A DNA stretch of 64,000 nucleotides from Aeromicrobium sp. A1-2 (GTDB taxonomy: Bacteria; Actinomycetota; Actinomycetes; Propionibacteriales; Nocardioidaceae). The notes beneath the pieces are model-generated. The model saw nothing but the letters and a program-made list of their open reading frames with translations. It made no database searches and was not told the origin of the DNA. The translations under genes were made by a program, and so were the position numbers. The stretch is taken from positions 2,976,001-3,040,000 of the forward strand of contig NZ_CP027482.1 of the NCBI RefSeq assembly GCF_003443875.1, written 5' to 3'. Below, one piece after another: positions 19,143-27,911 of the stretch. How positions within the stretch are numbered: position 1 is the first letter of the stretch; the number at the start of each line of letters is the position of its first letter.

Positions 19143-19147
19143 CCGCA

Positions 19148-19175
19148 GGGCGCGGGAGCTGTGGCTCCCGCGCCC
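19148..19175. terminator. Bidirectional terminator between desaturase operon and GH16 gene
   Basis: A perfect 12-base stem (GGGCGCGGGAGC with its complement) closes a TGTG tetraloop between convergent genes. Confidence 0.85.
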
Positions 19176-19200
19176 CTTGGCGGCTACTTCTGGTCGGGCA

Positions 19201-20130
19201 CTACTTCCAGACGTGCACGTAGTCGATCTGCGTCGTCGCCGGCAGCGGCGTCGAGTCGACCAGGTCGTTGCCCGCGACACCGAGCGCCTGTGTCAGCGCG
19301 ACGATGAACGGCTGGTCGAACGGAGCAGATCCGGTCAGCGGCGCGAGCGGGCTGATCGCGTGTGTCACGCACACCTGGCCGTCGTAACTGATCGTGATGG
19401 CGTTCGCGGTCCACTCCGCGAGGTAGGTGTGGAACGACGAGATGTCGTTGATCAGGCAGTAGTTGTTCGTGACGCTCGGGTCGAGTAGCGAGGTGTTGTA
19501 GTGGATGTACGGGATCGCCCGGTCGGGGTACGCGCTGTACCGCTCCGCGATGTCGATCTCACCCGACGCGGGCCACGAGCCGTACTTGGACGCGTCCTCC
19601 GGCCACAGCCACAGCGCACTGTGCAGGCCCTGCACCGTGGAGGCCGGGAACTTCGCCCGGATCTCGAAGCGGCCGTAGGCCTGCGCGAACTTGGTGTACG
19701 TCGACACCATCCCGCTGGTGTGCTGCGACGTGTAGTCGCCGTACGGGCTCTTGCAGGTGAACGGCGCCGCCTCACGCCTGGTCGTGAGCGACAGCACGCC
19801 GCTCGCGACGGAGACGTTGTCGGCGGTGTTGACGAAGCAGTCGCCGCCGCCCTGGAAACCGCTGCCGTCGGTCGTCTGCACGAACCAGTTGTCGGTGTTC
19901 AGACTCGTCCCGCTGAACTCGTCGGCGAAGGTGCACTCCCACGCAGTCGTGGCGGTCTTCGGCACGGCTGCGCCACACGACAACGCCGGCGCTGGCGGCG
20001 GTGGGGGGGTCGGCTTGCCCCGCTTGCCTCCCCTGGCCGCCTCCGCCGGACTGACGACCGACATGATCAACATCAGCGAAACCACGCCAGCGGCCAAGGC
20101 CGCCAGCGGGTGTGTGGATCGACGCTTCAT
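19201..20130 (-). CDS. Secreted glycoside hydrolase family 16 protein
   Basis: A 309-aa exported enzyme. A KRR-led signal peptide ends at about SPAEA (residue 32), followed by a Gly/Lys/Pro-rich linker and a GH16 jelly-roll domain. The retaining active-site motif GEIDIAE supplies nucleophile, helper aspartate and acid/base. Surrounding segments such as ALWLWPEDASKYGSWPASG are common in beta-1,3/1,4-glucanases (laminarinase/licheninase type). It probably degrades environmental or fungal beta-glucans; the exact substrate is not deducible. A long untranslated region with a direct repeat precedes it. Confidence 0.87.
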   Translation of the reverse strand: MKRRSTHPLAALAAGVVSLMLIMSVVSPAEAARGGKRGKPTPPPPPAPALSCGAAVPKTATTAWECTFADEFSGTSLNTDNWFVQTTDGSGFQGGGDCFVNTADNVSVASGVLSLTTRREAAPFTCKSPYGDYTSQHTSGMVSTYTKFAQAYGRFEIRAKFPASTVQGLHSALWLWPEDASKYGSWPASGEIDIAERYSAYPDRAIPYIHYNTSLLDPSVTNNYCLINDISSFHTYLAEWTANAITISYDGQVCVTHAISPLAPLTGSAPFDQPFIVALTQALGVAGNDLVDSTPLPATTQIDYVHVWK

Positions 20131-20564
20131 CTGCTACTCCCTCGTGATGTGTGCGCCAGCTGGCCATCTCCCCCGAGACACCCGTACGAACACGTCGATC
20201 GACTCCATGCGTCGACGACTCACGAGACGGTCCGCCGAAACCGCACGCGGTGCGGCTCTCCCTTCAGCGGCCCGCCCTTTTCGCGGTTCGATGTGTGCCA
20301 GCTCCCTCTGACCAGCGCAACGCTATAGGCCGCAGGACCAGGCCCGAGGCCACATTGAAAATAAAATCATCGGCCAGCCGCAAAGATGGTTCTTCTGGGC
20401 CATGCCGTGTCAATCGAGACGATCTGTGCCGATCTGCGTCATGATCGGGAGTGAGCCGCGTCTCACTAGGTGTGGCCGTGGTCGGCGCAGATCTCGGGGC
20501 TGACGCCGGCCACTGCCACCCATGACCTGAAGCACGTGACCCGGTCCGTCACAACGCCTGCGCG
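20131..20564. other. Gene-free region upstream of the GH16 gene
   Basis: No convincing gene. GATGTGTG(CG)CCAGCT occurs twice (20146-20161 and 20290-20303), and CTATAGC on the minus strand near 20322 could be a -10. An AT-rich patch lies at 20353-20372. The right edge is the IS insertion site. Confidence 0.5.
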
Positions 20565-20590
20565 TGTCGCGCGTCAGACTTCTTGGCAGG
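20565..20590 (+). repeat. Left terminal inverted repeat of the IS
   Basis: 26 bases from TGTCGCGCGTCA to TTGGCAGG; matches the right end in inverted orientation except for a few bases and one gap. Confidence 0.85.
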
Positions 20591-20623
20591 ACCGTTATGT
20601 AGGTCCTGAAGGAGAATCTGATT

Positions 20624-20941
20624 ATGGGAAGACCACCAACCATTCCGGTTGAGACCAAGCAGCGAATCGTGCTGGCCGTCATCGCTGGCGAGATCAGCGT
20701 GGCCGAGGCTGCCCGCCGCGAGAAGGTGTCTGAGCAGTCGATCGGACGCTGGAAGGCTGAGTTCCTCGAGGCCGGCAAGACTGCTTTGGCGACCGGCCGA
20801 AACGGGCCCACGAGTCGTGAGGAGCAGCTCGAGTCTGAGGTGATTGACCTGACCCAGGCGCTTGGCGAGGCCGCGGTCGAGATACGGGTCTGGAGGAAGT
20901 CGGCGGAGGGCCGGTTGGGCCCTTCGAGGACCTCGAGGTGA
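20624..20941 (+). CDS. IS3-family transposase OrfA (helix-turn-helix)
   Basis: A 105-aa protein with a helix-turn-helix (AEAARREKVSEQSIGRWKAEF, about residues 27-47) followed by a helical segment suited to multimerisation. OrfA binds the terminal repeats. AAGGAG lies 10 bases before the ATG. Its stop overlaps the orfB GTG by 4 bases; no A6G-type slippery heptamer was seen, so coupling or reinitiation is more likely here than the usual -1 frameshift fusion. Confidence 0.85.
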   Translation: MGRPPTIPVETKQRIVLAVIAGEISVAEAARREKVSEQSIGRWKAEFLEAGKTALATGRNGPTSREEQLESEVIDLTQALGEAAVEIRVWRKSAEGRLGPSRTSR

Positions 20942-21887
20942 TCAGACAAGAGTCTGGGATGTCGACCGCGAGGTGGTGCAGGACCTTCGACATTCCGGAA
21001 CGGACCTGGAGCCGTTGGCAGGCCAAAGCCCGAGCGGGCAAACCCGCGAAGGGCCCGTGGCCCCAGCCGGCCCGGGCCGCGGCGGCCGAGTTGATCGACA
21101 AGCACGCATTGGCTCACCCGGTCTGGGGGCATCGCAAGATTTGGGCGATGGTCCGCCACGACGGCCACGTCGTCTCCGAGGCGACCGTGCTGCGCCGCCT
21201 GCGCGACCGGGGTCTGATCCTGCCCGACCAGTATCAGCGCGAACGCCGCAAGCTCGCCGAGCGTCGCAAGGCCGCGTTCGCCAAGGAGCCGACCGGGCCG
21301 AATCAGGTCTGGCAGCTGGACTTCAGCGAGTTCGAGACCACCACCGGTGGGACCTGGCGTCTCGCTGGCTGCCGTGACTACTGGTCCAAATACGAGCACC
21401 GGTTCCACGTCTCACCAACAGCGAACCAGTACGACGCGATCGATGCCGTCGAGCTCGCGCTGGCCGACTACGAAACCATGTTCGGCCACCCGATGATCGA
21501 TGACTGCGAAGTCGATGTCGACACCGGTGAAGTGCTGCCGGTCGTGACAATCGTGACCGACAACGGAGGCCCATTCAGGTCGTTCAGATTTGAGGCCTTC
21601 ATCGCTGGCCACCCGAGCTGCACCACGTCCGCACCAGGGTCCGCACGCCTGGGCAGAACGGGTCACGCGAACGTGGATTCGGGACGCTGAAATACGAACG
21701 GCTGTTCATCGACGAGATCGACGACGCGATCATGCTGGCCAAGCACGCCGAGGACTACCGGATCGAATACAACACGATCAGACCTCACGAAGCGATCGCC
21801 TGGAACCGGCCTCAGGAGGTGCATCTCGGCCTCGCCGACCCGACCATCCCGACATTTCAAACCATCAAAACCCTGCCAACTACTTGA
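20938..21887 (+). pseudogene. IS3-family transposase OrfB, frameshifted
   Basis: DDE integrase-type transposase of about 316 codons broken by a single-base deletion near 21614-21615. Before it the frame reads through WQLDFSEFE (first Asp) and IVTDNGG (second Asp). There the frame turns into an unrelated tail ending at 21690, while the homologous continuation PGQNGSRERGFGTLKYERL (catalytic Glu) and YNTIRPHEA runs in the frame one base back to a TGA at 21885-21887. Restoring one G (CCCGAG to CCCGGAG) gives HPEL and an unbroken protein. Either a recent inactivating mutation or an assembly error. Confidence 0.85.
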
Positions 21888-21896
21888 CGCGGGACA
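21872..21896 (-). repeat. Right terminal inverted repeat of the IS
   Basis: 25 bases from CCTGCCAAC to GGGACA, the inverted counterpart of 20565-20590. Confidence 0.85.
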
Positions 21897-21988
21897 CGCG
21901 AACCACACCTCATGCCCCACAATCTGAGTGGGAGGCTGAACCGCGGGAGAGCGATGCAGTCAAGGGTGAACGGCGACGAGGCGGCCGG

Positions 21989-22273
21989 ATGAAGTACTTC
22001 GTCCTGCGCACCCCCGGACAGCCCGATGAGCTGGCCCGGTGGACCCGACGCGGCAACAGCGCGGCGTTCTACGACGACGGGACCGGCTCGTGGATCCCCG
22101 ATCCGCTGCTGGCCGTCCAGATCACCCGGAGCGATGGCTGGCAACTCCTCGACCCTGCGGACCTGCCGCCCGGCCTAGCCCGCGAGATCCGGCAGCCCGC
22201 GCTCCGACGCAGGGCGAGCCGGTCTCCTCGGTGGGTGCGCCGTCTCAGGGTCGGCCGACACGCCCGAGGCTGA
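21989..22273 (+). CDS. Small hypothetical protein, basic C-terminus
   Basis: A 94-aa protein beginning MKYFVLRTPG and ending in an arginine-rich tail (RRRASRSPRWVRRLRVGRH), possibly nucleic-acid- or membrane-associated. The body (YDDGTGSWIPDPLL) suggests a small beta-rich domain, but no family is recognised. Codon third positions are strongly G/C, as in real genes of this genome. A GAGG lies a few bases before the ATG. It starts 93 bases beyond the IS and converges on prfC with a 10-base gap. Confidence 0.6.
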   Translation: MKYFVLRTPGQPDELARWTRRGNSAAFYDDGTGSWIPDPLLAVQITRSDGWQLLDPADLPPGLAREIRQPALRRRASRSPRWVRRLRVGRHARG

Positions 22274-22283
22274 GTCACGCAGG

Positions 22284-23909
22284 TCAGACGGCGCCGGCCG
22301 CCAGGGACTCGAGCACGAGTGCGGGGTTCTCCCGTGCGATGCGCTGCATGCGCCACTTGTCGGCGAACACCGCGAGCCGGGTGCCGTCGGTGCGGGTCAG
22401 CACCTCCGCGCCGGGCTGACCGTTGACGACCAGTGCGCCATCGGCATCGACCTGGAGGGCCAGGTGGTAGTCCAGGAGGTCCAGGCTGACCTCGGTCTGG
22501 AACTCCCGTCGGAGGCGGTCGACGACGACCTCGAACTGCATCGGGCCGACCGCGGCCAGCACCGGCGCCTGGTCTCCACGCAGGTCCGAGCGCAGCACCT
22601 GGACGACACCCTCACGATCGAGCTGGTCGATTCCCCGTCGGAACTGCTTGTGCCGTCCGGCGTCCCGCGACCGGACCACGGCGAAGTGCTCGGGGGCAAA
22701 GCTCGGGATCGGCGGGTACCGGACCGCGGACTCAGCGAACAACGTGTCCCCGATGCTCAGCTGCGAGGCGTTGACCAGCCCCACCACGTCCCCGGGGTAC
22801 GCGGTGTCGGCGGTCTCGCGGTGGCGACCGAACACACTCTGGGCGTACTTGGTCGCGAACGGTCGGCCGCTCTGCGAATGCGTCAGCACGTCACCGCGAT
22901 GGAAGACGCCCGAGCACACGCGCGCGAACGCGACGTGATCACGGTGCGCCGTGTTCATGCCCGCCTGGATCTTGAAGATGAAGGCGCTGAAGTCACCGTC
23001 GACCGGACGAGGCACGCCAGCGATGTCGGGTCGAGCGCGAGGACTGGGCGCGATCGTGACCATGACCTCGAGCAGCTGGCTGATGCCGAAGTTGAGCGAG
23101 GCCGCCGCGAACAGCACCGGCGTCGTGCGTCCGGCCAGGAACTGCTCCGGGTCATGGTCGCCTTCCGAGGCGCTCAGCAGCTCGTCCTCCTCCGAGGCCA
23201 ACGCCCACGGCTCACCGAACCGCTCCGCGGCCTCGTCGGGGGAGTGGATGACCTGGCCCGCCATGGTCGCTCCGCCGGCCGTGCGGAGGTACTCGATGCC
23301 CGTGCCGTCGCGTCGATCGATCACGCCCTGGAACTCGCCGGCAATGCCGACCGGCCAGGTCAGTGGGGTGGGCCGCAGCGCGATGCGCTGCTCGATCTGA
23401 TCCATCAGCTCGAGCGGGTCGAGGCCCGGGCGGTCCCACTTGTTGACCACGGTGATGACCGGGATGCCACTGCGTCGACAGACGTCGAACAGCTTGAGGG
23501 TCTGGGGCTCAAGGCCCTTCGCGCCGTCGAGCAGCATCACTGCGAAGTCGACGGCGGACAGCACGCGGTACGTGTCCTCGGAGAAGTCTGAGTGCCCCCG
23601 GGTGTCGACCAGGTTGAAGACGATGCCGTCGTGCTCGAACTGCAGCGCCGTCGACGAGATCGAGATGCCGCGGGCCTGCTCCATCTCCATCCAGTCCGAC
23701 ACTGTCGCCTTGCGGCCCGCCTTTCCGTGCGTCGCGCCGGCCTCGGTGATGACGTGCGCGTGGAGTGCCAGCGCCTCGGTCAGGGTCGACTTGCCGGCAT
23801 CGGGGTGCGAGATGACGGCGAAGGTTCGCCGGCGGGCCGCCTGGGTCAGGACCTCGTTCGACGCGGCGCTGGGCGACGTCGAGGCGCTCGACTCACGGGT
23901 GGCATCCAT
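22284..23909 (-). CDS. prfC: Peptide chain release factor 3
   Basis: A 541-aa translational GTPase that recycles RF1/RF2 after termination. G1 is HPDAGKS (35-41), G2 is near the ARGISISS segment, G3 is DTRGHSDFSED and G4 is NKWD. DTRGH replaces the usual DTPGH, a minor oddity. Full-length domain III includes the C-terminal RF3 segment with FADKWRMQRI. The ATG at 23909 lies 6 bases after TACGGT and has no ribosome-binding site, so it is probably leaderless. It stands alone between the IS-linked gene and the SulP transporter. Confidence 0.92.
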   Translation of the reverse strand: MDATRESSASTSPSAASNEVLTQAARRRTFAVISHPDAGKSTLTEALALHAHVITEAGATHGKAGRKATVSDWMEMEQARGISISSTALQFEHDGIVFNLVDTRGHSDFSEDTYRVLSAVDFAVMLLDGAKGLEPQTLKLFDVCRRSGIPVITVVNKWDRPGLDPLELMDQIEQRIALRPTPLTWPVGIAGEFQGVIDRRDGTGIEYLRTAGGATMAGQVIHSPDEAAERFGEPWALASEEDELLSASEGDHDPEQFLAGRTTPVLFAAASLNFGISQLLEVMVTIAPSPRARPDIAGVPRPVDGDFSAFIFKIQAGMNTAHRDHVAFARVCSGVFHRGDVLTHSQSGRPFATKYAQSVFGRHRETADTAYPGDVVGLVNASQLSIGDTLFAESAVRYPPIPSFAPEHFAVVRSRDAGRHKQFRRGIDQLDREGVVQVLRSDLRGDQAPVLAAVGPMQFEVVVDRLRREFQTEVSLDLLDYHLALQVDADGALVVNGQPGAEVLTRTDGTRLAVFADKWRMQRIARENPALVLESLAAGAV

Positions 23910-23915
23910 GACACG

Positions 23916-23921
23916 ACCGTA
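23916..23921 (-). promoter_or_regulatory. -10 hexamer of leaderless prfC
   Basis: TACGGT on the minus strand, ending 6 bases before the ATG at 23909. Confidence 0.45.
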
Positions 23922-24200
23922 ACGTCAGAGTTCGAATGCGCTCGCATCAGACAGGTGAAGGCGCCTGCGCTGTGATCCTGCACACAAACCACGAGCTCCC
24001 TGCAGCGTGAGTTCGTCGGCAAACCTCACCTAACGATAGAGTTGCTCCCGTCGCCCTGAGGATCTGGCTTGCGCAGTCGGCCCGGGTTGCCGTGTCAGGT
24101 GTCGCACGCAGGCCACCATCCCTGCGTCACGCCGACACCCCACACACCTTGTGGGAATCACGCCGGCTCGGACGAGCCCACCACGCGAACGGGACCAACC

Positions 24201-25709
24201 ATGGCCATGAACACTGTCCACCCGCCGGAAGCCGGCGACAACTACTCCGTACGAACAGCGCTCGCCTCCCCCAAGATCCTGCGCGTCGAGGTGCTCGCCG
24301 GGCTGGTCGTCGCGCTGGCACTGATCCCCGAGGCGATCTCGTTCTCGATCATCGCGGGCGTCGACCCCGAGGTCGGCCTGTTCGCCTCGTTCACGATGGC
24401 CGTTTCGATCGCGTTCCTCGGCGGGCGCCCCGCCATGATCTCCGCAGCCACCGGAGCGATCGCCCTGGTGCTCGCGCCGCTCGTCCGCGAGTACGGCATC
24501 GACTACCTCATCGCGACGGTCATGCTCGGCGGAGTCCTCCAGATCGTGCTGGCCGTGACGGGCTTCGCCAAGCTCATGCGCTTCATCCCGCGATCGGTCA
24601 TGGTCGGTTTCGTCAACGCACTCGCGATCTTGATCTTCACCGCCCAGGTTCCGCACATGATCGACGTGCCGTTCGTCGTCTACCCGATGATCGCCGTCGG
24701 CATCATCGTCATGGTGTTCCTGCCCAGGATGACCCAGGTCGTGCCGGCGCCGCTCGTCGCGATCGTCCTACTGACCGCGTTCACCGTGATCGCCGCGATC
24801 AACGTCCCCAACGTGGGCGACGAGGGCGACCTGCCCAACAACCTCCCATCGCTGTTCACGCCCGACATCCCGCTGAACCTCGAGACGCTGCGCATCATCG
24901 CGCCGTACGCGCTGGCGATGGCCCTGGTCGGACTGCTCGAGTCACTCATGACCGCGAAGCTCGTCGACGACATCACCGACACCCACTCGGACAAGACCCG
25001 CGAGGCCTGGGGCCAGGGCGCCTCCAACATCATCACGGGTTTCTTCGGCGGCATGGGCGGTTGCGCGATGATCGGCCAGACCATGATCAACGTCAAGGCA
25101 TCCGGCGCCCGCACCCGCATCTCGACTTTCATGGCCGGCATCTTCCTCCTCGCCCTCGTCGTCGGCGCCGGAGACGTCGTCGCGGTCATCCCGATGGGCG
25201 CCCTGGTCGCGGTCATGATCATGGTCGCGATCGGCACGTTCGACTGGCACAGCGTCCAGCTCAACACCCTGCGTCGCATGCCCAAGAGCGAAAACGTCGT
25301 GATGCTGTCGACGGTCGCCGTGGTCGTGGCGACCCACAACCTTGCCATCGGCGTCGGCGTCGGCGTCATCATCGCGATGGTCATGTTCGCCCGCCGCGTC
25401 GCTCACTTCACCGAGGTCATCGACGTCGCCCACCCGGACGAGAACACCCGGGTCTACAAGGTCGTCGGCGAGCTCTTCTTCGCCTCGAGCAACGACCTGT
25501 TCTACCAGTTCGACTACGCCGGCGACCCGCAGAACATCATCATCGACATGTCGGAGTCACACATCTGGGATGCCTCGACCGTCGCAGCGCTGGACGCGAT
25601 CGAGACGAAGTACCGCGCCAAGGGCAAGAACGTCGACATCCAGGGGCTCAACGAGGCGAGCATGGACCGTCACGCCAAGTTGGCCGGTCACCTCGGCGGC
25701 GGCCACTGA
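24201..25709 (+). CDS. SulP family anion transporter with STAS domain
   Basis: A 502-aa membrane transporter. About ten to twelve hydrophobic helices cover residues 27-400, with the SulP motif EVLAGLVVALALIPEAISFS at the start and GGMGGCAMIGQT in the middle. A cytoplasmic STAS domain (IIDMSESHIWDASTVAALD) ends the protein. SulP carriers import sulfate, bicarbonate or dicarboxylates; the substrate is undetermined. ATG at 24201 is preferred, with 24207 as alternative; the ribosome-binding sequence is poor. A 290-base leader precedes it, in which no known riboswitch could be recognised. Confidence 0.87.
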   Translation: MAMNTVHPPEAGDNYSVRTALASPKILRVEVLAGLVVALALIPEAISFSIIAGVDPEVGLFASFTMAVSIAFLGGRPAMISAATGAIALVLAPLVREYGIDYLIATVMLGGVLQIVLAVTGFAKLMRFIPRSVMVGFVNALAILIFTAQVPHMIDVPFVVYPMIAVGIIVMVFLPRMTQVVPAPLVAIVLLTAFTVIAAINVPNVGDEGDLPNNLPSLFTPDIPLNLETLRIIAPYALAMALVGLLESLMTAKLVDDITDTHSDKTREAWGQGASNIITGFFGGMGGCAMIGQTMINVKASGARTRISTFMAGIFLLALVVGAGDVVAVIPMGALVAVMIMVAIGTFDWHSVQLNTLRRMPKSENVVMLSTVAVVVATHNLAIGVGVGVIIAMVMFARRVAHFTEVIDVAHPDENTRVYKVVGELFFASSNDLFYQFDYAGDPQNIIIDMSESHIWDASTVAALDAIETKYRAKGKNVDIQGLNEASMDRHAKLAGHLGGGH

Positions 25710-25712
25710 GCG

Positions 25713-26111
25713 TCAGCCGCGGCCGAGCCGTGAGCGGGACGTCTCGCTGACCTCGGTGAGCTGCACCGCGAACTCGCCGGCCTGCTCGACCTTGGCCACC
25801 AGCGAGGCGATCCGCTCGTCGACGCTCGTGCGGACGTCGTCCAGGCGGGCGAGGAGCGCCGTGCGCTCGACAGAGTCCAGGTCGCTGGACGCCAGGTTGT
25901 CCAGCACCCCGAGGAAGTCCCCGATCTCCTCGACCGAGAAGCCCAGCGGCTTCATCCGCTTGATGAGCTGGAGCCGGCTGACGTCACTCTCGGAGTAGAG
26001 CCGAAATCCTCCGACGCTGCGGCCGGAAGGGATGACCAGGCCGGTCTCCTCATAGAACCGGATCGTGCGCAGACTCAGGCCGACCTGATCGGCAACCTCG
26101 CCGATCTGCAT
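25713..26111 (-). CDS. MerR family transcriptional regulator
   Basis: A 132-aa regulator. The N-terminal winged helix-turn-helix reads IGEVADQVGLSLRTIRFYEE, followed by the wing GGFRLYSESDVSRLQLI and a C-terminal dimerisation coiled coil with no cysteine cluster, so a metal sensor is unlikely. The ATG at 26111 puts the motif at the usual N-terminal place; GTG at 26126 with GGGTGGA upstream is a possible alternative. It converges on the SulP gene with only a few bases between them, and its targets are not evident. Confidence 0.85.
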   Translation of the reverse strand: MQIGEVADQVGLSLRTIRFYEETGLVIPSGRSVGGFRLYSESDVSRLQLIKRMKPLGFSVEEIGDFLGVLDNLASSDLDSVERTALLARLDDVRTSVDERIASLVAKVEQAGEFAVQLTEVSETSRSRLGRG

Positions 26112-26201
26112 GCGTACCGCGTCCACTCGATCCACCCTGTCCCAGCAATCCTTCGGGTCGCCAGTGTAGCCGCGAGCCACGGCAGGCCCGGCTCGTTTCA
26201 T

Positions 26202-26514
26202 GCCCTCGCCCGCCGGACCAACAGCGACCTGCGCCTACCTCACGGCGCTGCCGGGGTCACAACAGCAGTGGTGCCTCGTGGACGGACCACATGAGCAGCA
26301 CGCAGCTGGCGACGACGGTGATCCAGAAGACGGTGCGGAACGGCTGCTCGGTCGTCTTGTGTCGAAAAACCCTTCGGGCGGCCAACGCACAAGGTCGGCG
26401 TTCCAGCCGGCCAGCACGCCCTGCTGGCGACCGACGCTGTTGACTGCAGGCAGGTCGTCCGTTCCCTCGCTCTGAGGTTGCCCGGCTGGGTCGTAGGGGA
26501 ACTCGCCCTGCGGA
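26202..26514. other. Intergenic region, possible tiny membrane ORF
   Basis: No established gene. On the minus strand 26385-26257 could encode 42 residues from a TTG, ending in one membrane helix (TVFWITVVASCVLLMWSVHE). There is no good ribosome-binding site and codon use in the first half is atypical, so it may be a remnant. Confidence 0.3.
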
Positions 26515-27357
26515 TCAGACCAGCCCGACCAGCGCTTCCGATCGCTCCCACAGGCCGTCGATGATCGCCTGGTCGTGGCTATGCTTGTTCTCCCGGCCGT
26601 CGGCCTTGAACCTGCTGAAGTAGCGCCCGTCGACCTCGGGGTCGGGTCCGCGCTCGGCGAGGGCGATCAGCGGCGCCGCACCTTCGGCGACGCTGATGGT
26701 GGCCAGCCGCTTGAGCGGGGAGCGATAGAGGAGCCCGACGAACCACGAGTCGCGGCCGAACGAGCTGCCGACCGGGCCGGGGTGGACGGCGACAGCAACA
26801 ACGCCGTCGCCCGACCACCGCTGGCTGATACCGCGGGTGAAGACGATGTTCATCAGCTTGCCGGTGCCGTAGGCCGGGAACTCGATCGCCCGGCGGTGCT
26901 CGTAGTCGAGGTCGTCGAGCACGATCTTGCCCATCAGGTTGCCGACGCTGGAGGTGTTGACAACCAGCGACGTGCCGGCCGCGGCGAGCTGGGGGCGGAG
27001 CAGGTTGGTGAGCAGGAACGGCGCCAGGTGGTTGATCTGGAAGTTGGGCTCGTGGCCGTCCGCGGTTTTGTTCGACGGAGCGAACGTGCCGCCAGCGTTG
27101 TTCATCAGGACGTCGAGCGTGTCCACGCGATCGCCGAGCTCCTGGGCGAGGCGGCGAACATCGTCGAGCCGGGAGAAGTCAGCGATGAGCGGCTCGGTGC
27201 CGACCGCCTCGGCGATCGGACGGAGCTTGTCGGCGGAGCGCCCGGTCACGTGGACCGTGGCGCCCTTGGCCGCCAGCGTCTTGGCAGTCTCGGCCCCGAT
27301 CCCGTCGCTCGCTCCAGTCACCAGGACAGTGCGGCCTGCCATCGTCTGATCAGTCAT
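26515..27357 (-). CDS. Short-chain dehydrogenase/reductase
   Basis: A 280-aa classical SDR of the retinol-dehydrogenase/WW-oxidoreductase-like group. TGASDGIG binds the cofactor (residues 15-22), NNAG stabilises the sheet, the catalytic serine lies in NTSSVG, and the active site is YGTGK. HPGPVGSSF follows. Arg in HVTGRSADKL suggests NADP(H). Substrate unknown. The ATG lies 6 bases after a TAGGCT hexamer, so the mRNA is probably leaderless. Confidence 0.88.
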   Translation of the reverse strand: MTDQTMAGRTVLVTGASDGIGAETAKTLAAKGATVHVTGRSADKLRPIAEAVGTEPLIADFSRLDDVRRLAQELGDRVDTLDVLMNNAGGTFAPSNKTADGHEPNFQINHLAPFLLTNLLRPQLAAAGTSLVVNTSSVGNLMGKIVLDDLDYEHRRAIEFPAYGTGKLMNIVFTRGISQRWSGDGVVAVAVHPGPVGSSFGRDSWFVGLLYRSPLKRLATISVAEGAAPLIALAERGPDPEVDGRYFSRFKADGRENKHSHDQAIIDGLWERSEALVGLV

Positions 27358-27363
27358 GCCATG

Positions 27364-27369
27364 AGCCTA
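27364..27369 (-). promoter_or_regulatory. -10 hexamer of the leaderless SDR gene
   Basis: TAGGCT on the minus strand, ending 6 bases before the ATG at 27357. Confidence 0.5.
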
Positions 27370-27911
27370 GGACAACGGGCCAGCCCGCCATCACCTGACG
27401 AGAGCGCGATCGCGCTCCCGAACCTTGACAACCTTGGCTTCGCGCAAGCGGGGAGCCTGCGGCGGCGGCTCGTTCACAACTGCACTGCTCCCCCCTGAGG
27501 AACCTCGTGCCGATGACGTAGCCGCGGCCTTCGCAGTTCCCGTTCCCGGGATGTCCAAGTTGCGTCTCTGCGAGGCGAAGCGGGCGAGGCGTCAACTGAT
27601 GGGACGACGCGGATCGTCATCTCTTCGCGCGACCAGCTCGGCTTGCACGACGCGTCCGGTGGACGGGCGCACGATGCGCCGGTACCGTCAGCCTGTCACG
27701 CAGCCAGAAGGAACCGCGACGAGCGGTCTCCGTACACACCGCCTTGTCCGGCGGCGACACGACATACTCAGGTTATTGCCACGTCCGGCGTGGACAATAT
27801 TCATCGAAAGCACAATGCCATGCACACTGACCAGCCGCGCGTCGTCACGACCTGCGATGCCGCCACCATCACGCTTGACGCGTGCATCGCCGCGACAGAT
27901 ACGGGACGGTA
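27370..27911. other. Long gene-free region before the glycosyltransferase
   Basis: No convincing coding sequence in either strand over about 540 bases. A perfect 16-base palindrome centred on CGATCG lies at 27402-27417. A comparatively AT-rich patch (27775-27830) lies nearer the glycosyltransferase. Could be a leader, a decayed gene or an island edge. Confidence 0.5.

Larger units (their letters stand above)
20565..21896 (+). mobile_element. IS3-like insertion sequence, 1332 bp, complete ends
   Basis: The element begins TGTC and ends GACA, with imperfect terminal inverted repeats of 25-26 bases, and is flanked by CGCG on both sides (20561-20564 and 21897-21900), a likely 4-base target duplication. 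It contains orfA and a DDE-transposase orfB. The CGCG flank is itself palindromic, so the duplication length is only a best reading. The transposase frame is broken (see orfB), so this copy is probably immobile unless the deletion is a sequencing error. Confidence 0.85.

Noticed and set aside
20931..20945. Programmed -1 frameshift joining orfA and orfB of the IS
   Set aside because: No slippery A6G-type heptamer; the GTGA overlap gives a simpler coupling explanation.
23910..24200. Possible riboswitch before the SulP gene
   Set aside because: I compared it by eye with SAM, cobalamin, guanidine and cyclic-dinucleotide patterns and saw no conserved core; only a vague -10 near 24032. A covariance-model search would settle it.
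27402..27417. Perfect 16-base palindrome as an operator or attachment site
   Set aside because: Has no loop, and short GC palindromes with CGATCG are frequent by chance in such DNA; no second copy noticed.
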